From Membranipora membranacea (taxonomy: Eukaryota; Bryozoa; Gymnolaemata; Cheilostomatida; Membraniporidae), in contig OU612067.1 in assembly GCA_914767715.1 (NCBI GenBank), forward strand, positions 20,155,001-20,219,000: DNA of 64,000 nucleotides, in the 5' to 3' direction. Below are positions 23,701 through 35,100 of the stretch, piece by piece. The notes under the pieces are model-generated. The model had not been told where the DNA came from and made no database searches. It saw nothing but the letters and a program-made list of their open reading frames with translations. Both the position numbers and the translations under genes were made by a program. The first letter of the stretch is position 1; each line of letters starts with the position of its first letter.

Positions 23701-25239
23701 ACTATCAGGTAAGGAGCTCTTTACTCACCAAGTGTATGATAATAATCAGCGTATGAGAATAAAAAATGTATAACAATAATTACCAACTAACTTACAACCC
23801 TAGATGAGTAGTTAAGTATGGCAGGAGGATATATTTGCCATGCTTTGGATATTTACACTCCCTCTTAACATTATATAGACCCTCGCCTTTGCTGGCCAAG
23901 ATTTTGTGCTGGCCGAGATTTTGTGCTAGCTTACATCAGGTCACCCTTAAACTAGCCAAAATTGACTCCAACTTATATTTACACTTAAAGCGTATTAATC
24001 ATTAGGGAAGTTAACTCGGTGAGACAATAGTTCTTTATTTCAAGACTGTTAATTGCTAGCGATATAAAATTTATTGATAAGGTGTGATTGAAATATAAAA
24101 ATGATTCAAATGATAAACACTATGAGGGGAAATTCAATGAGGCAAGTTAGTCTGATTGCATGTGGCGGTTTCCTGGCAATGGCACTTCAGTCTTTCTTAA
24201 AGTTACACCACGACAAATGTTGTCAAAGCTATCAGACTGTTCTTGTTCGTTTGACCTTGTATCTCTTTTATAATTTGTCTAAGTTCTCGCAACCTTTTTG
24301 TAGGGATGAGATAGCTACCTGTGCAGAGAAAGCTTACGACACAATAGCGTTCACTGAAGCTGCTAGGATGCTCTTCTTTGATTCTAGTAAACCTATGAAA
24401 ATATTCGCCACACAGGTAGGCAAAGGAAAACATGTTTGTCACATGTTGTGTCAATGCCTAAATCTAAACTACTATCAAAATCACATAGTTTTCTTTCCAT
24501 TCGAAGTTGTCTTGAGGGAATGAGGTTTTTTGTATCAATCTAGAGTTCTCAGTTTAATCTAGAATACAGTCCTAGGTTCATATACAGCTTGTGGGGCAGG
24601 TTCAACTGATTTCCCTCAGAGTTTAGATGAGAAGGTACTAAAACGGTGATTATTGTATATACAATCATGAAAATAGTACCTCTTTAGGAACCTCTCATCT
24701 CAACATTTAAAAGAGTCATTTAAAAGATTGCTATCTTTTTCACTCTAGTAAGCAGGAATCACTCTGTGCATTGTATTTGTAAGAGTGACCCAACTCACTG
24801 TCCAGAGCATCTCTGATTCGATTCGGCCAGATAAGATGTTGGGTTGTTGGTTGGATTTCATCTTCATTCCATAGAGATAAAGATACAACAAAACCTGATT
24901 CTAGTGCTTATGAGCCTCAAGTTGGCCCGTACACTAAGCTGTTAGCATGTTATATTAGTAGTCAGGTTGATGTTAAAGTGTTGATTAAAAATGTTGGTTA
25001 AATTCACAATGTATAGTCTCACATCACATGCCTGAAGAATGGGGGGCGATAGGGGTGCCTGTACCATGCAGCCATTAATCTCCTGTCTGTCTGTGTTTTT
25101 ACAGAAAGGTTGGGAGACCACCTCAGATAACAGCTTTGTCTTCAAACAGAAGGATCACTCCAAGCTGGAGCCGATTAACTCAGTCGATCTCGCCCAGCAG
25201 GCTATACACTATGCTCGGGAGCTGGAGATGATCATCTGA
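20789..25239 (+). CDS. PSMD8: 26S proteasome non-ATPase regulatory subunit 8 (Rpn12)
   Basis: Lid subunit of the 19S regulatory particle of the 26S proteasome, a structural component needed for lid assembly and degradation of ubiquitinated proteins. Eight exons: 20789-20896, 21471-21543, 22129-22231, 22515-22608, 23290-23388, 23635-23708, 24304-24415 and 25105-25239. All have GT/AG borders and matching phases, giving 265 residues, the usual length for the short form. Conserved blocks are easy to see: [73 protein letters not shown] and the end ARELEMII. The start was chosen at 20789 because [14 protein letters not shown] aligns with the family N-terminus and the exon ends at a good donor in phase 0. 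Intron 4 holds a MITE and a tRNA-type SINE. A polyadenylation signal lies at 25653. It is an intact housekeeping gene between Orai and the LamG pair. Confidence 0.97.
22765..22962. mobile_element. MITE, 'ACACTGA...TCAGTGT' family, copy 2
   Basis: In PSMD8 intron 4: GATCACGTGATATACTAT at the left, CACTTAACATGAGTACCATC inside, GTGTAGTCTCGATTTCAGTG at the right, as in the Orai intron copy at 7537. Confidence 0.75.
23031..23260 (+). mobile_element. tRNA-headed SINE
   Basis: A tRNA-like head GGAGGCTCAGTTGGTTAGAG contains the A box and GGGTTTGAATCCC the B box of an internal Pol III promoter. A non-tRNA body follows with GTGCTCCGACCTGCCTGCAA, shared with 50070-50215 and in part with 41475-41580. 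It lies in PSMD8 intron 4. A real tRNA gene is unlikely because the acceptor stem does not close. Confidence 0.75.
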
Positions 25240-25265
25240 GGACCTGTCAGCTTAGTCAATGTGTC

Positions 25266-25432
25266 GGCGGCTCTGATTGGCTGGTTGGAGGGAAGCAGCC
25301 AATGGCAGGTCAGATGGTTCTTGCCTATATATATTATTGAGAAAGTTTCGCTTTCACTATATCTCCATAGGTACTTTTGGTGACCTGTCATTGGCTCTTT
25401 CTCCAACCCTAAAACCAATCAGATCAGAGCTA
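25266..25432. mobile_element. MITE, 'CTGACCTGGCATTGG' family, copy 2
   Basis: Starts 27 bp after the PSMD8 stop, so inside its 3' UTR. GGCTCTGATTGGCTGGTTGG at the left pairs with CCAATCAGATCAGAGC at the right, and AGCCAATGGCAGGTCA with TGACCTGTCATTGGCT further in. Confidence 0.75.
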
Positions 25433-25652
25433 ACAAGTTGGCTACAGGCAGCTGGACAATAATATTCATATATAATGTTCTATTTGGATATGATCCTTGT
25501 ATAGTTCAGGTATATCGCTTCACTTTATTGTGATTGTGATAATCCAATTTTGCTCTAAAGGAGATGTTCAAAGATGAAATATTCATACTTTTTAATGTAA
25601 AGTTACACTATTGTAGACACCCATGTAAGCTATCATATTCATAAAATCGTTT

Positions 25653-25658
25653 AATAAA
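25653..25658 (+). terminator. Polyadenylation signal of PSMD8
   Basis: AATAAA 414 bp after the stop codon, in AT-rich sequence and about 510 bp before the next gene's first coding exon. Likely 3' end signal. Confidence 0.6.
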
Positions 25659-26169
25659 ACACTTGAACCTCACTTTCTACCAGACTGTCTCCAATTTCAA
25701 ATTGAAGCTGCTCAATTCTTCAAATTTCAATGCTGTTGACAAATTTAAATGAGATATGAGTCTGTCAGTTTGATGAATTTGATATGACATCATATTGTTT
25801 TCATACTGCTTAAAATCAATAATTAATAGTTCCTAATTCTATATTTAAGTTGACAATTTATAAAGTTCACAATTATCATGAGGAAATAACTTGATTAAAG
25901 CAATCAACCTTGAATAGGATCCCATCCTGATCTTTGTTTTAATTTTGAATTAGCCTATTATTATTTATTAACTGTGACGTAAGTGAACAAATGCCTTCAA
26001 TAACCCTATATAGGAGTTTCAAGCATTTGTTTTAAGATCTTGCCCAACACTTTTATGGGGAATAGTCTAGTAACTTGGTGTGCCCAATTGTAACGCTACC
26101 TCCGCTTCTAAATTGTTCTAAGTTAGCAATCCACGAGCTCTTTGTTTCTTGAAGTACAACAATTACGTA

Positions 26170-29100
26170 ATGTTGTGCGTACTGTATCAGAATTTGGTGA
26201 TAGTACTTACACTGAATATCTATTCTGTCACTACAGGTGAGCATCAAATTTTATTCTATTACCATCAACTTTAAAAAGCAAAAATACTGAATATGACTCT
26301 CTCAGGATCGAAAAACTTTTTTTTCAATTGTATTCTGCTGTAAAGGAACATTGTAAACTAGGAGTAATAAATGTTCAATAGAAGGAAAATAAAGAATAGT
26401 CTGTGACTAAGATGCCACGCAAACATTGACTTGGCTTCTAACCTACCTTTCTCGAATACGAATAGATCTTTGTGAGGTATTTTCCAGTCTGATCACATTG
26501 AGCATCATGATTAATCTTTCGGCAACGGCTAGGACTGAAAGGAACAGAAGTATTTTATGAGAACCCAGAATATGCATCTATCAATGTACAAAGGGGAGCA
26601 GTGTCCACTCAGTTTTATTACCGGTTGTGGATTACTTAGTCTGAGCCCCCCGAAACTCTTGCCATTCTCCCGCCCGGCGCACCCCAGCTAACTAGCTTAC
26701 CATATAAACATTCTCCTTTATATTTTTACAGAGACAAGTTTTCCTCATCCGGTTGGATTGTGGATGTTCAATAAACAGCATGAGGGTAAAGATCTGTCAG
26801 GTAGGCATAAAATATAAAAAAAACATTTAGTTTTTAAACCTTCTGTGCAAAACATATTTCCATTATTAGCTGTGACTTTTGCATTGGATACTGACCCGAA
26901 CAGTTTCCCAGCATACCCAGAAGAAGTAACATTATTGCAGGAGGCACAGCTCCCCTTGTGGATAGTCTTGAAATGGTGAATGTTAAGGTTAGCTAACATT
27001 TACTCATTCACATCACTCTAAAAACCACCTGCCTTAGCTATTAAAAGGTGGTGCTAGCTGAAATTAACCATACCAACTAATCTCTAGCTCATTTTGCTAC
27101 TCTGGTCAAGCAAAATTTTTTTCTGATCTGTTTTTTTCTTTAGTTTGATTGAAATCATAAGCGCACTCATATATAGAAATTCTTTTCACGATGTGCTTAT
27201 ATACGGTAATAAAAGAAATTAAACTGGAGAAAAGTAGAGCAGTTTTTGAAAAAATGCCTGCAGTGTATCAGTGAAGGGGAGCAACTCCGAGTTCAGGCAA
27301 ACTTTTTTTCGGATTCTCTTTCACCTAAAGCGTAGCATGACATTCTGACACTAGACTCAGTTCGCACATGTTTCTTACATAAGTTTCTGTCACTGGTAAA
27401 GTGGCCTGTCTGAAGTTATTGACAATACAAATTCTAGCAATTTCAACATTCAATGTTCAGATGAAGCAATGAACTCCCTCTTCGAGAGGGAGATCCTTGG
27501 ATGAAGTTCAGTGTTCAGTGCCATCATACATCAGGATGTGTATGGAAATGATATTTGGTAATCATGAAAGGTTTGAATATTGATCAAAAATAATCTTGGG
27601 GCGAAACTCAATCAATACTTTTCTTAACTCATGACTTCCTTTGTAAGGTAATCCAAAATTTGCTCAATAAACTCAAGTGGTTTATAAAATTCAAACAAAC
27701 ACAATTTTCAGAAGTTAACTGTGTTTGTGAAAAATATGAGTCAACTCTTCACAAAAGATAAATTTCCCATCGTATAAATACGTTATGTTATACACATGTA
27801 ATTATAGACTTGCAGCTAAGCTACAATGCAATTATCACTCTGTGAACCTAGTACACACAATTTTAGTAAAATTTTAGTCCTGCAGAAAATTTCAACCTTG
27901 TCTTTGAAATTTGACAGCGTCCGACCACCGATTCTCATGAGATTGGCTTCTGCAGTTGTGAACCAGCAGGCTTGACTGTGAGACTCATTTCACTATGTAC
28001 AGCCTTAGGCCATTAAACAAGTTTATATTCTGTAGGCTTGTTTGTTGAACGTTAAAACCCTCCCTATAGAGAGGTTGACATGAAATAACAAATTTCTTTA
28101 CGTGGTGCATAATATTGCTAAAATGAAAACCCACTTGAGTAAGTTAAAAGCAAAAAATAAGATATAAATATAAAAATCAGTATAATGTTAACTAGACTGG
28201 CTATTTGTATCTGGGGTTACTCAGTATTGACTGGCCTCGCTTAATGGTTCTCAATTTCTGTATATATAAATCAGATCTGTCTTGACGAGCTCTCTTGGTG
28301 GCGGGGTAGGGGACCCGACCATCAAAGCTTGTCAAGACAGGCTACCTTTCTATATGCTCCGGAGGAAAACTAAGCCCCTAATAGAAATTAAAGCCAATCA
28401 TATTACAAGGTGTATCTGAAGAAAACTCCTCAGATGACATTGTTTTGTGGAGATAGCACTTCATGCTGAGACTGCGCAGCTTTGAAATTATCCAACAGCA
28501 TGTGAAACTTCCTGACCGGCCAATGTCAAAATTTTCTCAATCAGTTGAATGCCCAGTTTGCCTGTCAAGCCCTTGAGAAACCATTTTCCATCTCTATAAC
28601 CCCTCACACCTACCTACCCTCCCAGTTCCACAGTCAGCCCCTTAAAGATGTAGTAGCGCTTTTGGATTTATTATTGCGAATCACATGCTAATAAACATAT
28701 TTTTCGGAGATTTTTCTTAACATCAGAAAAACCATACCCTGAAAATTGAGCATCTCATACACAACTTTAGTGATTGAGAAAAGTTGAGAAGAGTTTTCTT
28801 TCCAGTAAAGCTAACTGTTTGAACTGTGTCCATAGGCTATATCAAAGGTTGCCACAGTGATCTTAAATAGCCTGAGACTTTCAATATGATATCAAATATG
28901 GGGAGGCGATACTATAGCTTTAAGGGCTTGCTGTGCCCAGTTCCACCTATCAATATGATTTTATTGTAACATTTTTCGAAAATATTCAGTGCTTTAGCTG
29001 AATTTCTATCATTCCTAATTCAATAAATATTTGTATCATTATTTTTATCTGTATATAAAGACAATAAAAAGTGTGGCATATATATATTTTTTATGTAAAT

Positions 29101-32100
29101 TTCCGGTTCTAGGTAATGGGAATGATGCTGTATTGTACGATGTAGCTTGGCATTCTGGTCCTTATGGTCTTCCAGATAATTCGGTGTATTTCACAGGAGC
29201 TGGTGACGAGTAAGTGGAATAACTTAAGCTTTAGTTTTGAGTTGAGGATAGTAGAAGTGCCATTGCAAGTAACCTCCTACTTTTGATTGGTTAAAATTCA
29301 TATTGGGACCAATGCAGAGGTTTCAGGCATCAATGAGGGAGTCGATTGCAGGCTTTTCAGAGACCCTAGAGACCATAGTCTCTGAGAAGCTGTGTTGTGC
29401 GGCCACTTTTTTTTATTTCAACAAAAGAGATGATGTGGACTTAAAATCAAAAATTTTTAAAGTAAATCTGAGGCGTGACATGGCTAGTCTCAGAGCAATA
29501 ACTAAACTTGTCACTGGTGCCTGGGCAGTCACTCAACAAAATTGTTTATTTTCAAAGGCCTGGCAAGACGCCTATTATGGTATTCATTTTCAGTAGCTCG
29601 GCAGCTTTCCAACAGTATATGATATGTTGATATTCGGATCGGTTTTTGACATTACCTTAAATAATAAATTCAAATTTGTCTTTTGCTGTATCTCGATCTA
29701 AATTCCTCATCGATCAAGGACATTCTATAGATATACGAGGGTCTAGAGAGAAATGACAGACAGAGAGGGTTGCTCACTCCTATCAGTCAGTAAAAGACAG
29801 TTTTCTGAGCTTGAATTTAAGCCTATTTTCGGAGTTGTCCTCTCTCCATTTAGGTACTGTTTCGCTATGTCCCACTAGCATACCAATTTTGTCCTCAATT
29901 TACAGATCATCCAGGGCTGAAATATCGAATACTAACAGAGCATTGAGTGTGGGACGATCCATGACCTGGATCACTTATGTAAAAGATATGGTGAGAAATT
30001 TTGGGCCGATTTTATCATTAGTATATCTGTGGATAGGGTAATATACATATTCCTTGTTTTCTCTTTTTTTTCTTGCGGGAGTCATTATTGCAAAATGTTA
30101 AAAAATTGTTTGTTTATTATTAATAGAAATATGCTCATCATGAAGTATAGTTCATGATACCATGCATGTGTTTTGTATTTGATGCCATGTTTGAATTGAA
30201 ATTATTTTTAACTTAAATTGGTTGGAATGTTATTCCATATTTCATCATCATGTATTTATTGCCCGCCAGGATTCTACCACTGACGGGCAAGGTCCAATAT
30301 TCTCATTCGGACCCCCGGGCGAATGGGGTGTAATAATACATAACTGCTGTGGAACCGAGGATGCAGTTATAGGTTCAAACCTCCACATACGATTTGAAGT
30401 ACCGGGTAGTAATGCAGAAACGTCCACTGTATTGCGTAGCTTCTTTCCAAATGGTAATCTCGGTCGAGTTGTTGGTGCTAGTTTCGATCATCAGTGGTGG
30501 TAAAATACATTTTAGCTTAACATAACCCACAATGCAGCATTATGTATTTCCGTCTTCTTTTACTCACAGGGTAAAGCTTAGCCTTGTAACGTGGCTGCTT
30601 TTTCGTTTTGGGGTGGTACTGGTGCCCCTTAAAACTAAAAAGTCGCCGCGTGACAAGGCTAAACAAAGCTGCATTATGGGTATCTGGTCAATATACTTTT
30701 TCTGTGTTTTTGTCTCTTTGTGTATTAACCACTAACTTTACACTCTCCAGGATCCTGATGGTGAAGGCCCTTTATTACATTTTGGACCCAAATCTTCTCT
30801 GGTGTGGGTGTTTTGGAACTGCTGCAGCACCGGCTCGACTTTTGCTTTCTTGGCTTCTGGAACAGCAGGAATTTTTGATGGATTTTTCCCGAGTGGTAAT
30901 GCATCATCCTATTATCAGCTTTTAACGGTTTATAAATCTGAAACCATTATAATACTTCTCACATTTGCTTTTTACGAAGTCGTGATATGATTTCAATGGG
31001 ATTGACAATGTAAGTAATGTTTTTGAGGCTCAGCCAATGGGTACCATACATGATTGAAACTATTCTGACTGCCTTTAAACACAATAAAATTTAAGGTTTT
31101 TCTTACCCATCAACATTTTGGTTTTACGGGATCCATATGTGAACTGTCATTTCAATCCCCTAAACCATCCATGAAGTAATCATCTCCCTATCTTCATTTG
31201 AAACTACGGGTCACTCTCCTCATTTTGCTGTATCATAGGACTTCCTATCCTTTCCTGAACATTAGAACAGGCTCTCAAAGTCAGCATCATCATAGCTTGG
31301 TCATCTGTATAATATATTTGCACAATGGATTGTTGCAAAATTTGTCCAGGAGCATGACATGATAAAGTAAGACAATTTGAAGGTTTCGTGACAAGTATAT
31401 TATACTTTACATTTTCACATTTTAAAACTCATATTTGATCGCAATATCACATAAGGGGAGAAGACATTTACTATTTTGCAACCTCTCTGTCACCTTGGAA
31501 ATCTCTTGATTTAGTTTTTCCTGTTTTCTCTTCAGATGAGTGGGTACAGATCGCTGTTATGTATGATTATGACCAAAGTAAGATAAAGGTATATAAAAAT
31601 GGGGAGGAACTAGTCGATGAGAGGTGAGTACTTCAGGTTCAACTGAGCCTGATATGGTCTGAGCCCCCCAGCCCTTTCCCCCGCCCCCCTTATGATTTAT
31701 TTTGAGTGGCAGTGGTGGAATGGTATGAATAAGATAAAGGTATACAAAAATGGGGAGGAACTAGTCGATGAGAGGTGAGCACTTCAAGTTCAACTGAGCC
31801 TGATATGGTCTGAGCCCCCCAGCCCTTTCCCCCGCCTCCCTTATGATTTATTTTGAGTGGCAGTGGTGGAATGGTATGAGTAAGATAAAGGTATACAAAA
31901 ATGGGGAGGAACTAGTCGATGAGAGGTGAGTACTTCAAGTTCAACTGAGCCTGATATGGTCTGAGCCCCCCAGCCCTTTCCCCCGCCCCCCTTATGATTT
32001 ATTTTGAGTGGCAGTGGTGGAATGGTATGAGTAAGATAAAGGTATACAAAAATGGGGAGGAACTAGTCGATGAGAGGTGAGCACTTCAAGTTCAACTGAG

Positions 32101-35100
32101 CCTGATATAGTCTGAGCCTCCCAGACTCTTGCCCTCTCCCCTGTTACATTATATTCTGAGTGGCAGCGACGGAATGGTAGGATGTTCTGGGATGACAGTG
32201 CATAACCCTGAGAAATGAATAATGAGCTGGCTATTTTGAGCCAATTACAAATTCATGGTCAATTAACGCTGTAGGTAAGCGCAAATGTAAGCGTCGCTTA
32301 GTGCCATCAACAACTTAATTCACACAGTTTATAGGACAAGGAGGTAGCACAGTTGGTTTGTACGCTTGCCCTCTAATACGCAATGTTGGGAGTGTAGAGT
32401 CTACTGACTACCATGATCTGTTGACGCCCCTGGAGTGATCTGATCTGCCTTCAGTCTGAGCATTCGGACTGAGATAAAATATGTAATTTGTGCTGGCAGG
32501 TTAAACTAAGCGATGGTCTTCCTGCAACTACAACCTTGGATCACCCAACTAGGATTTTAAAGTTGATTCACTTAATATTGCAGATTGGACTTCACTTCTG
32601 AGCTGGATGATGAGCATGACCAGATATATATAGGAGTTGTACCAGGTGATTCTCGTCTATTTGAGGGAGAAGTCTACTGCATGATGTACTTTGATGCAGC
32701 TCTGACAAGAGAGCAATTATCAGCTGCCACAAGTATCTGCAGAACTAATGGTTGGTTGATATTAAGAGAGCTTATAATTGGTTGGTTGATATAAAGAGAG
32801 CTTATGATTGGTTGGTTGATATAAACAGAGCTTATGATTGGATCGTTGAGATGAACAGAGCTAACGTTTGGCTGAGATAAACTTAGCTTTGATAGAATTT
32901 CCTTGCAGCCAATCAAATACATAAAAGAAAAGTTTTATTATTTTTCCAAGCTGCTGGTTCAGCTAGTCTTTAATATTTCAGGCTTTTGTGCCTGTGGCTC
33001 ATAATCTCTAGGATGAAATTTAAATACTACAAGTTATAGCCTTTAGTCAAGATATGTTTCAGACACTACTGAATTCAGAAGTTTGTATTGTGACAAAGAT
33101 TATTATTTAAAAAATGGATTCCAAAAGCTGATCAGTGGCAGTGTTATCATGGTATTCATCCGTGTTTAAATGTACTCACAATGTTATTCAGGGTTCAGGA
33201 GTGGATTTATGCTTAGGTTTGGCGTGCGCAGACCATTTGACAGAATCAAAACATATCATCAATTTCCCTGACAATTGTCTAGCAACGCCAAACAAATCGG
33301 TCGACTTCATGGCATAAAGTTAGGGATCAAGTGGCACTTAATCTTTTGACCTCTTCACATATAGAGTTGATAGCACTTTACCCGTGGCCTTACGCTGTCG
33401 CTACATGGCCGATGAACTCTAAATTTGGAAAAGAGAATGCGGCGGATGGCATACATATGGATGGGACTGCTAATTATTACTCAGTCGAGAAAGGTCCCGA
33501 TGGTTGGTTATGTTCTATTGCTCACAAATGTATTGGTCAAAATAAACTTGTATTTTCATAATGTTTGTATTTCTTGGCTCATCACATTTGATTCTCCTTG
33601 ACACTCAATCTACTATGCCCTCTGAGCCGTAACCTTTAGCAATACCCATTAGCAATACCTGTTGGTAACTCCTGTTCAATATCTGTACAATAAATGTACG
33701 ATATCTGTACAATTCATGTCTCTTCTTGTCCTCAGCATAAGATTATCGTTATATGTAACAGCAAGCAAATAATATCTCAATCAATATAACCTAACTATTT
33801 AAAGTGATTAATTTGATTGTTTGAAACTAAATTGATGTCCGCCCAACTCAACCCAACCCAATCCTCAGAAACTGGGCCTGAGGACATCAGAGCCTCGTCA
33901 TTGCCCCCATACACATATCAAAGGTCCCTAGCCTTTTCTCACAACCATTTGGCATGGCAAGGTAGGCTCTCGACAATTTGACCAACGTCATCATGTAATG
34001 TTTTCGTTTAACTTTATTTTCATTTTGAGACAATCTTGATGGTTGCATTTGTTTTCAGGTGCTGGAGCCTATCTGTTTCGGAATTCCATCAGTTCTTACG
34101 CGAGGATAGAGAACATTGATAACAGACTGGATGTTATAAGCTTTACCCTCACCGCCTGGATCAAACCTTCAGCAAGGTAACTTCAAGAGAAATGTATTTC
34201 TTTTGTCCTCTATAGTCTATATGTACACAGTGCGAATGGAAACAAAGTTTCAATAAGTCATGTGACAATATTCACACAATGCACCCATTCCCACAATGCA
34301 ACTGTAACCTGGGATTCCCAGGATGATCAGATCAATGGCATTTGACTATCATAGACCAGAATTTTCTGGAAATTCAAGAAAATCAATGCCTTGTGAGTAA
34401 ACAAAATTGAATTTTCCACGTTGAGGCTCTGGCATCTCCAGATTTCTCAACATTTTTAATTACCATATGTTATTTTTATCCAGGGACAATGGGATCCTCG
34501 AGATATGGGGAAATTCGGATGAAAAAATGGAATCAATAATTTGTATTTATGATAGCGTGTCTTATATGTGGTTTTGTTCAATAAAAAAATTTGGTTTATT
34601 TTAGGAGCAGTGTAATATTCAGGATATGGGGAGACTCGGACGATACGACAGAGTCGATTAGTATCTGGAAGACTGGTGATGGTACACAGCTATCATACAG
34701 TCACTATTCTAATGATACAGGAGATCATGAGACTACAATAGAGACTAGTTCTGGAGCTCTCATATTGGACAAGTGGAACTTTATAGCCGTCTCATATGAT
34801 TACGCTGAAGGTAGGATCACTAGGAATTGTTAATCCTTGTACTTACCTTGAATGAAACTAGTCCAATTCACTCCTCTTTTGACTGAAGCTTTCACGCATT
34901 TACGATTAAAATCTTTTTAACTGCATTGGCAACCAATACCAGCTCCAGAATCAACCATGTCCTAAATTCTTCTACCCCTGATTCTTAGCCAGTATTTGAA
35001 GCCCAGCTGGTTCAGGTAAATTGTAGTTCTATGCAGTTTTCACAAACGCTCATTATAATCATAATCTATATGTTGGCTCTGATTGGCTGGTTAATCAGAT

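Noticed and set aside
24101-24523. 140-residue open frame as a separate gene
   Set aside because: It is PSMD8 exon 7 (24304-24415) extended into both introns.
29303-29596. 97-residue open frame in LamG copy 1 intron 3
   Set aside because: No counterpart in copy 2, no splice context in phase with exons 3 and 4, and includes a short hairpin (29352-29391).
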